Of a stretch of 64,000 nucleotides of DNA, positions 46,956 to 64,000 are shown in pieces. The stretch's first letter is position 1, and every line of letters begins with the position of its first letter. The notes beneath the pieces are model-generated. The model was not told where the DNA came from and ran no database searches. It worked only from the letters and a program-made list of their open reading frames with translations. The stretch spans positions 66,305,223 through 66,369,222 of the forward strand of contig CM037784.1 in assembly GCA_021229015.1 (NCBI GenBank). The letters run 5' to 3'. The position numbers were made by a program, and so were the translations under genes. This DNA comes from Solen grandis (lineage: Eukaryota > Mollusca > Bivalvia > Adapedonta > Solenidae).

Positions 46956-47840
46956 ATTGACTGCTTATTATCCAAATATAAACCTTTGGATAGCTTGTAA
47001 GACAATTTTAATACATCTGTCAAAACTGGAAAGGTCCATTATTGATTGAGTCAATATCTTTATAGGGGTATACAGTGATGATAATGTTGGAGCCTATCAT
47101 TTTCGGAAGGTTTGTATGGACATAAGGACTTAGTGGTGTAAGTTCTACCAAAAAGTACTAACAGATCTTGAATTTTGTTACTGTCCTTGCAATATGAATT
47201 GAAGCTCCATTGATCATGTATTATATGTATTACATGACATTTGTTCTAGCTAGCATTCATGATGAGTAGTGATTCATAGAGACCCTGTTCCAAAAATTTG
47301 CATACCAAAGATCCTAATTTTATCTCCATCTCGAGGCTAGAAATTATATCTCAGGCGTAGTTAAAATGGGCCATTAAGGTTGCAGGTCTTAGGACTAACT
47401 TCATATTCATATTCATTTTCTTCTCACTATTTAGTACAAGGACTATTATTAAATTCATTTCAAGTAATTACATCATTCACAAATAAGTATACTTGCAGTT
47501 TTTGTTGAAGAGATAGCAGGACGTAGAAGAGACAGTGGTTTGATACAAGGGAGTTAATGGATGTATAGCTCAGATCTTTTTGCAAATAGATTCCCTTGGT
47601 TCTTTTTCTTGCCTTAAGTCAGGACTTTTATATTAGCAGGACCTTAATTATAGAATATCTCCTGCTTAAGTATAGCACCAATCAGAGATCTTCTGAACCT
47701 TGTTTACAGGTTTATATATGCATATGCATGCACCGATACAGGGGAGACAAGTTTCTGGTTAGAACCAATATTGAGTACTCAGTGTTCCCATAGCAACCCA
47801 AGTTTGCTGATTTGATAGGCAAGAGATATCTAGAACCAAT
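46956..47840. other. intergenic, no gene recognised
   Basis: No repeat terminus, exon or tRNA is visible. It ends at the second scaffold gap. Confidence 0.4.
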
Positions 47841-47940
47841 NNNNNNNNNNNNNNNNNNNNNNNNNNNNNNNNNNNNNNNNNNNNNNNNNNNNNNNNNNNN
47901 NNNNNNNNNNNNNNNNNNNNNNNNNNNNNNNNNNNNNNNN
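47841..47940. other. assembly gap (100 N)
   Basis: Exactly 100 N, a fixed-size placeholder. Sequence belonging to the - strand gene starting at 48988 could be missing here. Confidence 0.98.
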
Positions 47941-48299
47941 TCACTTTATAACAACTTTGCAGGTAATTTGTTAATTATGTACAAACTACAGTATTTTCGC
48001 CGTTAACATACTTATTTTTTACACCCTGTCTTTTCATTTGTGATAAGTAGAGATGCAAATGAATTGAATAAGGGCTTAAAACGAAACATTGAATTTATCT
48101 ATTTATTAAATTAAAAATACACCGCCAATGTTAGGGTATATGAGATGTAAAAAGTGTTGAAACTCATTCAGAGATGGATGTTTCATTATGTATCGCTTGT
48201 GCAACAAAATATGATAAATGTAATATGAATTTATACCCATTAAAATACATGCATAAAATATTACAACCGAATACACAAACATATATATATTATTTCATT

Positions 48300-48480
48300 C
48301 AAATCCACCAAAATTACAATAGGGCCAACAGACTCACAGTTTAGGGCAAAAGTGTATAGGGCGACGGGAATTAGGGCAAAAGGGTATAGGGCTAAAGGGA
48401 ATTGGGGCGAAACGACCCATAACCCGGAAAGGTGATCCCTATGCGTCTCCTCTGCTTACAGCAGGTGACAAAATTAATAA
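48300..48480. repeat. GGGCAAAAGTGTATAGGGC minisatellite and hairpin remnant
   Basis: TTAGGGCAAAAG.GTATAGGGC occurs twice and a diverged third copy follows (48342-48410). CCTATGCGTCTCCTCTGCTTACAGC near 48440 matches, in opposite sense, a stretch near 26520-26545 and looks like a transposon-end fragment. Confidence 0.5.
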
Positions 48481-48835
48481 CATGTGGCACCAAGAGCAAC
48501 TTATTGTTGGGAATAAGACCTGTCATATTAAGTGAATGCTAAATCAAAATTGTAAGAATACATAGTTTATTGGCCAGATCAACCACTGAATTCAGACCCA
48601 AACTGAATGAACACTTTCTAGTACAAGAAGTTACTGTCAGTGTCATTCAACATAAAGGCTATTAATTTATATCAGCAGAAGAGTACAGATGCTGCATAAA
48701 GAGAGGCAAGCCTCACCATGTATATTTAAAACATTTTTACTGCAGTAGATGTATCTATACAAAATGGTGTCTGAAATGATAACTTTCGAGTCAAATACAC
48801 ATAATACTCAGTCTGAATCCCGGGACAGTACTTAC

Positions 48836-48988
48836 CTTGAATATTTGTAAAGTTTTGTTAAATCCTGAGCTTCCTTCCTCTAATGGAAGTTTGTATTTAT
48901 ATATATGTTTCTTGAATAATCTTAGAATGTCATCTTGTGATTGACAAATTGGAAGAAAAAGAATAGAACACAAGACTAACGACTTCAT
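48836..48988 (-). CDS. first coding exon of a secreted or lysosomal protein, divergent from RPS3
   Basis: Read on the - strand, an ATG at 48988 opens 51 codons that end at AAG followed by GTAAGT, a consensus splice donor, in phase 0. Residues 1-18 (MKSLVLCSILFLPICQSQ) look like a cleavable signal peptide. The rest is DDILRLFKKHIYKYKLPLEE and GSSGFNKTLQIFK. The F..H...Y and F..TLQIFK spacing faintly resembles the I29 propeptide of papain-family cathepsins (for example cathepsin O), but this is a guess. No cysteine-protease active-site exon was found on this strand to the left. The 100-N gap at 47841 may hide part of the gene. Confidence 0.5.
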
Positions 48989-49338
48989 GACTATCCGTTT
49001 ACAAAGCAGTTACTTCCCCTTTGTGAAATTTCGTCGGAGATGAAGATATACATTATTCGCAGTTTTCCGGGGATTTCCGTAAAACGGACATGTTTAAATG
49101 GCGGCTTTACAAAGTAAATAAATGACAACTGAATTATAGTCAATATTCATAAACGCATGAATAATACATTTTACTCAACATATGTTTCAGTCAAAAATTC
49201 CCAAACAATGCTAAAAATCATTTTCGCAAGAATTAAAATATATTCGTACAAACCATTTAAGACCCGTAAACTAAACATTTTGCGCGAAATTTTGGTTGCG
49301 CAGACATCATGTACTTCCTTTTCCGGTAGCCGTTCAAG
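48989..49338. promoter_or_regulatory. probable bidirectional promoter of RPS3 and the divergent exon
   Basis: 350 bp separate the two start codons. The region has TTTTCCGGGG (49064) and TTTTCCGG (49319), which fit ETS-type sites, and AAATGGCGGC (49097), which fits YY1. The RPS3 side ends in a TOP tract CTTCCTTTTCC (49314-49324), where ribosomal-protein transcripts start with C. There is no obvious TATA box at the expected distance. Confidence 0.6.
49314..49338 (+). promoter_or_regulatory. RPS3 5' terminal oligopyrimidine tract and short 5' UTR
   Basis: The tract CTTCCTTTTCC lies 15 bases before the ATG. A 5' TOP motif places translation of ribosomal-protein mRNAs under mTOR/LARP1 control in animals. 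The start site itself is inferred. Confidence 0.6.
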
Positions 49339-56013
<6,675 letters not shown>

Positions 56014-56026
56014 ATGTGAACTATTT

Positions 56027-56032
56027 AATAAA
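56027..56032 (+). terminator. RPS3 polyadenylation signal
   Basis: AATAAA begins 14 bases after the stop codon, giving a very short 3' UTR as is usual for ribosomal-protein genes. Confidence 0.8.
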
Positions 56033-56308
56033 GAAAAAAATGTCAACACAGGAGAAAATGGATTGTTTTGAATGTTTTCCCTATTAAGATTGTTTTGTTT
56101 ATGACATCACTTTGCCCGAAGAACCATCAAGAACAGAATCTTTAAAATATTTCTGGTTTGCAATTGCACTATCGGTCTAGGGTTTCAGTGATACTTGAAT
56201 TAAGTTAAAGCTACCAGAAAAAGACAAAAAAGGAGATTCTGGCCCCCGTGAGTTAAGAAAAAAATGTCTTTTTGTGGAATTGATGCCCAACTGTTAACCA
56301 GCTTTTTT

Positions 56309-57010
56309 TATACCCCCCGCAAACGTAGTTGGGGGGGGGGGGGGGTATATAGGAGTTACCTTGTCCGTCTGTAGTTTTTTTGTCCACGCTATTTCTCAGT
56401 AACTACTGGATGGATTTCAATCAAACTTCATAGGAAGCTTCACTGGTGAGCATAGATGTGCATATTATGAAATTGTTACGATTGACTGACTTTCTTTTGA
56501 GTTATGGCCCTTTGCTGATTTTCTGGAGTTTTCTTTTTCCAGGCTATTTCTCAATAACTACTGGTAAGATTTCAAACAAACGTCATAGGAAGCTTCAATA
56601 TCAAGCACAGATGTGCATATGAAATGGTTACGGTTGACTGATTTTCTTTTGAGTTATGGCCCTTTGCTGATTTTCTGGAGTTTTCTTTGTCCATGCTATT
56701 CCTCATTAACTACTGGATGGATTTCAATCAAACTTCATAGGAAGCTTCACTAGCTCTTCACTTAGAAACAGCCTTTTGGTGACACACTTCTTTTTTGTTT
56801 AATTCAATGTTGCAGATTTGGTATGATTTGGGCTTCATTAAAATAAGAACAATTTTAATTTGGTATAAAAAGATTATTGTTGTGAAATAGTTTTGTGAAA
56901 TATGTCAATTGAAAACATCAATTCATTGTGACTTACCTCCAATAGCTGGGCACTTGATTGTAAACAAAGGCTGTGTGGGGGGTATTCATCACCTTTAGTG
57001 ATAGCTCTAG
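56309..57010 (+). mobile_element. Helentron-like element (ATACCCCC family), second copy
   Basis: 5' palindrome ATACCCCCCGCAAAC...GTTGGGGG (56310-56347, G-run length uncertain), GTCCGTCTG, and two to three ~165-bp units with CTATTTCTCA.TAACTACTGG and GAGTTATGGCCCTTTGCTGA. The 3' end has GTGGGGGGTATT, hairpin ATCAC-CTTTA-GTGAT (56988-57002), AGCT and CTAG (57007-57010), then TT. The tail matches 38325-38356 closely. Confidence 0.7.
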
Positions 57011-57260
57011 TTTTAAATGATCCTAAGCTTTTAAACCTATTCCAAAAGTTTCCTGAGTAGAACCAGTATTCTTGAAAGTACAGTAAATGGTACTAATCAA
57101 CCAAATGAGGAGTAATCATCTTAGAGGAATGGGTAGAAGTTTCTATAATGTTATAATTGGACTAAGCTAAAACAATCCTTGTTTTGAGTACTCCTGATAA
57201 AGCAGTGAGTGTTGTTAAACAATATTGATTAATCCTTTGCAAGATAATGGAAATTCAAAT

Positions 57261-57515
57261 TGGGGGGGGGGGGGGGCCTCCGTGGCCGAGAGGGTAAAGT
57301 CGCTGACTTTAACACTCACTTGGCCCCTCACAGCGTGGGCTCGAATCCCAGCAGGGTCATTCGGATTTTCATATGAGGAAGCCTTCCAGCTGGCTTGCAG
57401 TAGGTCGGTTCTACCCGTATGCCTCCATGCATTCAGGGTCTTCCTCCACCTGTAATTAGCTGGACGTCACTTTATGACCGAAATACTGTCGAAGCGACGG
57501 TAAACTCAAATAGTC
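57261..57515 (+). mobile_element. tRNA-derived SINE, family V2, with G-run in front
   Basis: A run of about 16 G is followed by CCTCCGTGGCCGAGAGGGTA (A box region) and GCGTGGGCTCGAATCCC (B box). The same body as the 46357 copy and a tail GACCGAAATACTGTCGAAGC follow. The anticodon arm region has no good stem, so this is not a working tRNA. Confidence 0.75.
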
Positions 57516-57749
57516 GTCAAATGTTGGTGGACATAATATGTTCCCAAATGGAGCAGTCCGTATCAATACCAGATATTTTGGCATACTGATAAAATTCTTG
57601 AAAAATTTTTCATACTGGTATAAATTAATTTTTTTTAAACATTGAAAGTCAATAAAATACTGGTCTGTAATATTTTCCCATGAAAATTGTCCAGATTAAA
57701 GAACGGGCCAGTTTCATAAAACTTGCTACAAACAAATTTGATCATAGTT

Positions 57750-58160
57750 GTAAGTCTCTTGTTTGTCTCCTGCTGGTGTTTACACACAGGTGCTAACAAT
57801 GTCTAGGTTTGCCCTCTGTCCAGTGTGGATGTCTGAAAATCTGGATCCTGCAATAACTTAAAACCGTTATAAGATAATATTACTAAACTTGGTATATGAA
57901 TAGATGGCAGTATGGAGAATCTGCATGTCACTTTCTTTGTTTTTTCTCGGACCAAAATTCTGGTTGCTAATGGAAAAATTATGCACCTCACCAGTAGGAG
58001 ACTTGTGTGTTGCATACAATACCAGGCTTGTTCTACATAGTGTCTACTTAAGTCATTGCTGTTACTTTGCCATGGATGGATGGAGGGATTCTCAAATAAT
58101 TTGACACAAATGTCAAGCTGAGTGATATGGTGTGTTGCACACAAGAACCAGATTCATTTC
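57750..58160 (+). mobile_element. copy of the GGTTTGCCCTCTGTCC family, 5' region
   Basis: TAGGTTTGCCCTCTGTCC, TGGATCCTGCAATAACTTAA, ATAGATGGCAGTATGGAG and GAAAAATTATGCACCTCACC match the - strand of 62740-62940 closely. It is missing a clear 3' end and grades into the next repeat. Confidence 0.55.
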
Positions 58161-59110
58161 TCGAAGTCCAAGATCATACATAGAGGTCAAAGGTCAGGGA
58201 GCTGGATTTGCTTGTCTGGGCTGTAACTTAAACATGGATTGCAGCATTTTCACGTAACATGGCTGTTATGTTAACCTCAGTGAGGCGTAGTGTCTTGCAG
58301 AAGAGTTTGGTCACTAGCTGAAAGGTCTAGGTCATACTTAGAGGTCAAAAGTCATGGAGATGGATTTGTTTTTCTGGGCTGTAACTTAAGAAATGGATCA
58401 CAGGATTTTCAAATAACTTGGCAGTTATGTTGACCTCAATTAGGCTAGGTATATGAGTTTTTTCCCTGTTAAAGGTCAAGGTCACACCTAAAGGTAAAAT
58501 GTCCTGGAGTTTGATTTGCTTGTCTGGGCTTAACTTAAGACATGAACAGCAGGATTGTTAAATAGCTTGTTAGCCTCAATGTGACGGAGCGTCATGCGCA
58601 AGAGTTAGGTCTGCAGCTCCAAGGTCGCACAAAGAGGTCAAAGGTCATTTGCTTGTCTGGGCTTTAACTTTGGTGTTGATCGCAGGATTTCAAAATAAAC
58701 TTGCAGTTATGTTTCCCTCAATCGAAAAGAGTCATGTGCAAGAGTTGTGACCTTAGTTCAAAGGTCAAGGTCATACTTAGAGGTCAAAGGTCATTTGCTT
58801 GTCCAGGCTGTAACATGGACATGGATAGAAGGATTTTCAAATAATTAGTAGTGTTTTTTTTCTAAATGATCCAAAGTGCAGCACAAGAATTGGGTCCATA
58901 GTTTCAAGGTCAAGGCCACACTTGGAAATGAAGTTCATTGCACTGGATTAGCTTTTTTGGGGGCTGTAAATTTTCTCTGGATCAGAACAAATGATTTGGC
59001 AGTAAATTTTATCTCAATGAAATGTCTCGGACTTCCCTATCTCCACCACATTTAGAGGTGAAAGGGGCACCTTTGGCCGCGGGCTCGACATATTGCCCTT
59101 GGTCATCTAG
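58160..59110 (+). mobile_element. Helentron-like body with ~165-bp units, CTAG end
   Basis: Units carry AAGGTCAAGGTCATACTTAG, GAGGTCAAAGGTCA and GCTTGTCTGGGCTGTAACTT, recurring near 58160, 58325, 58480, 58615, 58760 and 58915. It ends GCCCTTGGTCAT and CTAG (59107-59110), then TTTTT. The 3' hairpin is not clear in this copy. Confidence 0.5.
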
Positions 59111-61467
59111 TTTTTCGTACAATGTTTAGTGAAATGGGCCCCAGTTGGTGTAAGTCAAAAAGCCAGTAGAAATAAACCCTTTCATTGCTGTTGGCACTTG
59201 TGACTGCCATTGTTGCCAGTGCAGACCAAGATCACTCTGTAAGTCCTGGTCTCTACTATTTGCTACCAAAGCATTCCATAGTACAGTTAAAAATAAAAAA
59301 GGACAAGACTAATCCAGAAAGCCTTATGGTCTTCCATAATTCTTGCGAACTTGTTTAAGAACAGACTTTCACTCACATACACACTCTGAAATAAATATGG
59401 GTTTTAATTTAAAACAAGACACAAGTTTATTTCTATAACCTTTTTTAATTTGTTTGACATTGTGTATTTCACAATAGTTATGTTAACAATACATACAGGG
59501 ACAGGTGGTAGGGTGGGGGATGAGAGATAGACAGGTGAATAGAGGCAAGAGAGAAGTAGGCGCACAGTCTGTCAACACTCCAGGGTCCACATTAGGATTC
59601 TTAATCTGCATTTTCAATGAGCGTACAATGAGAGTTCAACCATATTTATTATGGAAGGAGACCAACATCTTGAGAAAACTGAGTTACCCTGATTCGGTCA
59701 GAATTTCTGTAGTTTATGATCTAGCAAAATTAAAGAGGAGAAACATGGGTAAAAGTTTCCAGGAATTTTCCTGAATTTCAGGATTTACAGATTGTCAAAA
59801 GACTTCTTATACTATATAAAACAATATTTGATTTGCTAAAATCAGGACTTTCAGGTTTTCTTTTTAAATGTCCATCTTTTACCCATGGAGAAGTAAGTAT
59901 AGTGCTTAGTCCTTATTAGACAGCAAGTTTTATGGTTAGTTTTTTCTTTCATGGAATGATCAAGGAAAAACCATGATTTAGTTTTTTTTTAGTTTTTCTC
60001 AGTATCTGATTCGGTTCTCTAAAAAAAAAAAAAAAAAAAATCAGAAATCAATATTTTCAAAGAAAGTTTCAATGCTTGATGTGTTTCACACTATTCAGAA
60101 AATTAGCTTTTTTTTCAAGGGCTTGATTGACTATTCCCATACTTAGTGGAAAAACAGAGGAGAGCGAGCTAGAAATCAAGATGTGATCAGACCCTGGGGA
60201 CTAGCGACAGCAGGTTGTCATGGAAACATTACCAATCATGGTCAACATGTTTTTTTTACATGGTGTCAACACTTAAATAACATAGAGGATCATAACTATA
60301 AAATTTTGTAACTGTATTAGAATTCTAATAAATATGTTTTTTTTTCAGCTGCAAATATTTTCCTATGGTAAATCTTCTGCAAAAAGCATAAACCATTTTT
60401 CATGTCACAAGATTAGAGAGGTAAAGCTACCAAAGCTGAAGCACAATCACTGATGTGTAGCTAATCTGTTCCAAATAAAGACCATTGGTGTTGCTACCTG
60501 GCTAGTGCATATGACATATGGCACAGTAAATCTAACTGATGAAGTTATCCATATGGCACCAGGTAGCTGACACCATGGCAACCACGAGAGAGGTACAGAG
60601 AAGAAGAACAAAGATTCAACAACATTAGGATAGGGAGGAGGGGATCAGCAGAGTACACTTAACAATGAACATTCGGCTAATGTAACATCTCATTAAATTA
60701 ATAATTAAAATGGACAAATAAAAGGATTATAAATTATAACTGATCTACTATATATACGCAATAAATTTACATTAATAAAATTAACAGAAATTGTTCTAGG
60801 CTAGCTAGAGCATTTGTAACTAACATTGACAAAATTGTGAAAAGAGAGACAATCATCACTGTTCTCTCCCTTGAACACAAGGGAAACAACTCTCACACAA
60901 AACTTGATTACAAGGTTATCAAATCATACAAAAAAAAGAACAAGACTGATCATTAATCACTATTTAAAAAAGTAAAATATTTGCACAGAGAACTGTATTT
61001 GGCAATTCCTTTGTTCATGGGACTAATTATTCACAAAGATAAAATTTCTATACATGATTATTATACAAAATGCATAGTTATATATGTATTTAAAACTGAT
61101 AATATAAAATAATAAAGGATATAAAAAAAAATTTTTTAAAAAAATTTAAAAATATTGAAGCATTTTACTCAACAGTTAAATTAATGACAAAACCACTGAT
61201 TTAAAGTCCAGCAGCTCTATATCTATAAGCAGTAATAGATAACCTAATGAAGAATCAGGACTTGTAAAAAATACTAATGACATCAGCATTTTCTACATTT
61301 AAGTCAGATGAAAAACTTTTATTTTCAATTTCCTAGAAGAATTCATGGTTCAAAATTTCATCATTTAAAGTCTGCTCTATCATTCTGTGAAATCAAACCC
61401 AGCAATCTATTTCAGAATATATTTCTTGAACACAAACATTACAAAAGCATAACCTTTACATGAATGG
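59111..61467. other. intergenic or 3' UTR of an outside gene; one foldback
   Basis: GGTGTTGCTACCTGG (60488) and CCAGGTAGCTGACACC (60560-60575) form an imperfect foldback enclosing CATATG phrases. AT-rich runs and A-runs fill the rest. The + strand frame at 59505-59774 has no recognisable domain. No gene is called. Confidence 0.4.
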
Positions 61468-61709
61468 TTAACCCTTTCCCTCATATAGACTCATTTTGAC
61501 GCACTCAATAGGTACCACATAAAGCCTGATCTGCAGAAAACCACAGTTAAACCATACCAAATTTAATTACAAAATCCTCATTTCCAGACCACTGAGGAGC
61601 AGCGAACAGCATAAAACCTGATCAGCCTGCGAGTTACTCGCAGGCTGATCTGGTTTTATGCTGTTCGCATAGGTCTTTTCATGGTATCCTCTATGAGGGA
61701 AAGGGTTAA
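61468..61709 (-). mobile_element. piggyBac-type MITE, copy 6 (reverse)
   Basis: TTAA-flanked, with inverted termini and the long central palindrome, as in the other copies. Confidence 0.8.
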
Positions 61710-61933
61710 GAAATATATTAAAATCTATATACTAAAACATATCTGTAGTTCTATACTTGTGCATATTAATATGGATATCACAAAAAGAAAATACAGACTG
61801 AACTCTCATTCTCATCTCTTTCAGTATTAAAGCAGTACCTTAAGGTAATCTATCCATCATTAAATTATAATCGTTAATGGTCCTTCAAATACTGAAAGAT
61901 GCAAGCATCCACTGATTTGGAGATATACCGGTA

Positions 61934-62097
61934 CCAGGCCCCATGTTCTCGAAAATACTTAGGTAAGTATCATCTATGACTCAAATTTGAGTATCATACC
62001 CAAATCCCTTATGAAACTAATGGGCATAGTTTGAGTATAAGTATGAAAATCATACTTAAGTACCATTTTTATTTTCAAGAACATGGAGCCAGTAGGC
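61934..62097. mobile_element. foldback element (GGCCCATGTTCT family), second copy
   Basis: AGGCCCCATGTTCTCGAAAA at the left and TTTTCAAGAACATGGAGCC at the right are inverted repeats. ACTTAGGTAAGTA/TACTTAAGTACC follow inward. The middle has CAAATCCCTTATGAAACTAA, as in the 37166 copy reversed. Confidence 0.6.
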
Positions 62098-62640
62098 GCT
62101 TTTGCTCAAAGTCAATTAAGGCTTACATTTACAATAAAATTCCATATGATCACTTGATGGACCATGATCACAATTGAATAATGGATTACCTTAAAAGTAA
62201 TGAAATTAATGGTCACATAATGTCTAATACTGAGGTAAGTCTATCACTAGAACAAATATTCATTGTAGCACCTTGGTAATATCAACAATACTGGTGAAAA
62301 CAAAACAGATTGTATAGATAAGAGAAACAAAATACATGTATTGAAAATCATTTATTTTAAACTACAGGTCATTAATGATAATCATAATGCATTGTCCCTT
62401 TACCTCATGAATATTCATGTATAATTCGAACTACAAAATGCATAAGTAAAATAAAGAAGACCCTAATGTGACCCTAAACCAGTCTATATGAGGTAAAGGC
62501 TTTAATATAATTTTCATATTCTGAAACTAAACTTTAATGACACAAACTTTGTATTTTGTGTATAAAGAAAGTACCTTTTTCCACATAAATTGGGTAGACT
62601 GTTTTATGAAGATGAAATGAAATCATTCCAAATCACATAA
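62098..62640. other. intergenic, no gene recognised
   Basis: CTTTACCTCATGAATATTCATG near 62398 is a short palindromic phrase also seen near 27020. Nothing else stands out. Confidence 0.35.
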
Positions 62641-62644
62641 TCAA

Positions 62645-62965
62645 AACTTGTAAACACTCATGTATACCAGCCATGCCTGTACTATATAGGTGAAGAAAGC
62701 TCAAACAAGCAGGTGGTATTGCACGCAAGTCCTCTACTAGTGAGGTGCATAATTTTTCCATTACCATAGCAACCAGAATTTTGGTCAGAGATTTAAAAAA
62801 AAAAAAGTGACTTGTAGAATCTCCATACTGCCATCTATTCATAAACCAAGTTTCATAATATTATCTTGAACAGTTTTTAAGTTATCGCAGGATCCAGATT
62901 TGGACATCCAGACAGACGGAGGGCAAACCTATAGTCCCCTCCAGTGTAAATACCGATAGGGGACT
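62645..62965 (-). mobile_element. Helentron-like element (TAGTCCCCTA family), reverse
   Basis: On the - strand, TTAGTCCCCTATCGG...GGAGGGGACTA forms the 5' hairpin (62922-62964). GGTTTGCCCTCCGTCTGTC follows, then a body shared with 54370-54530 and 57830-58010. The 3' end is not clear. The - strand open frame 62633-62842 repeats with the other copies and is not a gene. Confidence 0.55.
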
Positions 62966-64000
62966 AATTATAATGTGTTACATGTGTGATACAAAAGACA
63001 AATGCATGTTACTATCAAAGGCAATTTTAACACAATTAACACAAACAAACAAATACCTTTATTAGGAGTGTAACATTGGCAACCCTTTCTTGATAAATCA
63101 GGGCGATGCCTTAAGATGAAAACTCTTAAACTGGAATTAAGAAAAAGGTACTTTCTTACACATACAGATGTGCGAGTGAGCCAATGTGACACTCAAGATC
63201 GACCTACTTTCAGGAAATAGTGACTACCCTGTTGACTGAGTGTGAAGGATGACAGATGGATATCTTTACACACAATCACAGAATTAAAAGGCAACAGAAT
63301 GTCAACTCTTTGTGAAGAAACTAAAGAACACATTTAAAAAAGTTTTTTTTCTTCAAAATTTGCGTAGAAACTAAAGAACATATCTATAAAGGTTAGAATG
63401 GGAATGGATATACTGCATTACACAAAATGGTTGCCCTTTTTGGTATACATTATTTTTTTCTACAGAAATTCAATTCAATTCAATTCAAGGTAATTTGAGT
63501 AGGAATGAAAGAAAATTATGTATCCAAAAGTTTCAACAGTTTTCAGATCTAAAATAATACTGGCACAAATACAGGATAAAGCTAGATTTAAATGTCTTTG
63601 GCAAAATGCATAAAATATGATTAATAATAAATAAGTAATATAAAACATTACTGAAAAAGAATCAGGTAGTGTCTTAATTCCTATTTTACTTTCGTAACTT
63701 AATCTATTTGAAAAAGAGGGCATGTACGGGTGGATTTTTTCTTTAAATTTGATACTTTTTTCCTGTTGCAGGAAAAAACGTTCTTTGCAATACAAACAAA
63801 AATTCACTTACAAGTGCAAAATCACTTAAACAAAAGTAGCAAAATATATACCGGTATCTAAAAAAAAAAGCACCACATGTATCATATGACAGAGAAAAAG
63901 ATGAACGATTTAGACTTTTCAAATATTGGTAAAAATGAAAAGAGAAAAAATTCAGATTTTAGTCCCATTATCTTGTAATTGTTTGAGCTAAATTTGAACG
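62966..64000. other. intergenic, AT-rich
   Basis: AACTAAAGAACA occurs twice about 50 bp apart (63320 and 63368). The - strand frame 63475-63807 is long but low-complexity with no splice or domain support. No gene recognised. Confidence 0.35.

Noticed and set aside
57277..57355. Functional Ser/Leu-type tRNA gene on the + strand
   Set aside because: The A and B boxes fit, but the anticodon arm does not fold and the downstream body and tail match the 46357 copy, marking it as a SINE.

Overview
The window is eukaryotic, AT-rich, intron-bearing and dominated by repeats. Coding exons are short and widely spaced, introns are full of mobile DNA, and two runs of exactly 100 N (9055-9154 and 47841-47940) mark scaffold joins. 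The ribosomal-protein and lipase exons are animal-like. The repeat families (hairpin-headed elements with GTCCGTC stretches, TTAA-flanked palindromes, tRNA-derived SINEs) look to me like those of bivalve molluscs. I infer a clam-like bivalve; the species cannot be read from the sequence.

Two host genes are well supported, both on the + strand. The first is a monoglyceride-lipase-type serine hydrolase (22325-38935). Seven exons carry the whole catalytic core to the stop; the first roughly 40 residues were not found. The second is ribosomal protein S3 (49339-56013), complete in five exons, 243 codons, with a pyrimidine-tract promoter and a polyadenylation signal. A divergent - strand first exon with a signal peptide and a perfect splice donor (48988 to 48836) begins about 350 bp from the RPS3 start, so the two probably share a promoter. 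A third host fragment lies at 9155-10370 on the - strand: the N-terminus of a small membrane protein that appears to be split by a transposon and then cut off by the scaffold gap.

Layout. 1-450 is a ~178-bp tandem repeat. 450-9054 holds head-to-tail elements built from ~452-bp core units dense in TGACGTCA octamers. 9155-10370 is the split gene with its transposon. 10780-12480 holds stacked hairpin ends and another element. 12480-22300 is mostly unassigned intergenic sequence with one SINE and a ~370-bp repeat array rich in ATGGCGGC-type motifs. 22300-38940 is the lipase gene; its largest intron (28258-35973) contains a nest of transposons inside a transposon. 38940-48800 is intergenic with four mobile elements. 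48800-56040 is the divergent promoter and RPS3. 56040-64000 is intergenic with three more elements, a SINE and inverted-repeat elements.

The most interesting observation is that about fifteen elements from at least six sequence-unrelated families share one plan. Each has a 5' hairpin, usually a GTCCGTC-rich stretch, tandem core repeats in variable number, one arm of the 5' hairpin repeated in the 3' subterminal region, a second hairpin, and then CTAG or CTTG followed by TT. This is what is expected of non-autonomous Helentron/Helitron-like elements. No transposase, replicase or other autonomous mobile-element protein was found in the window.
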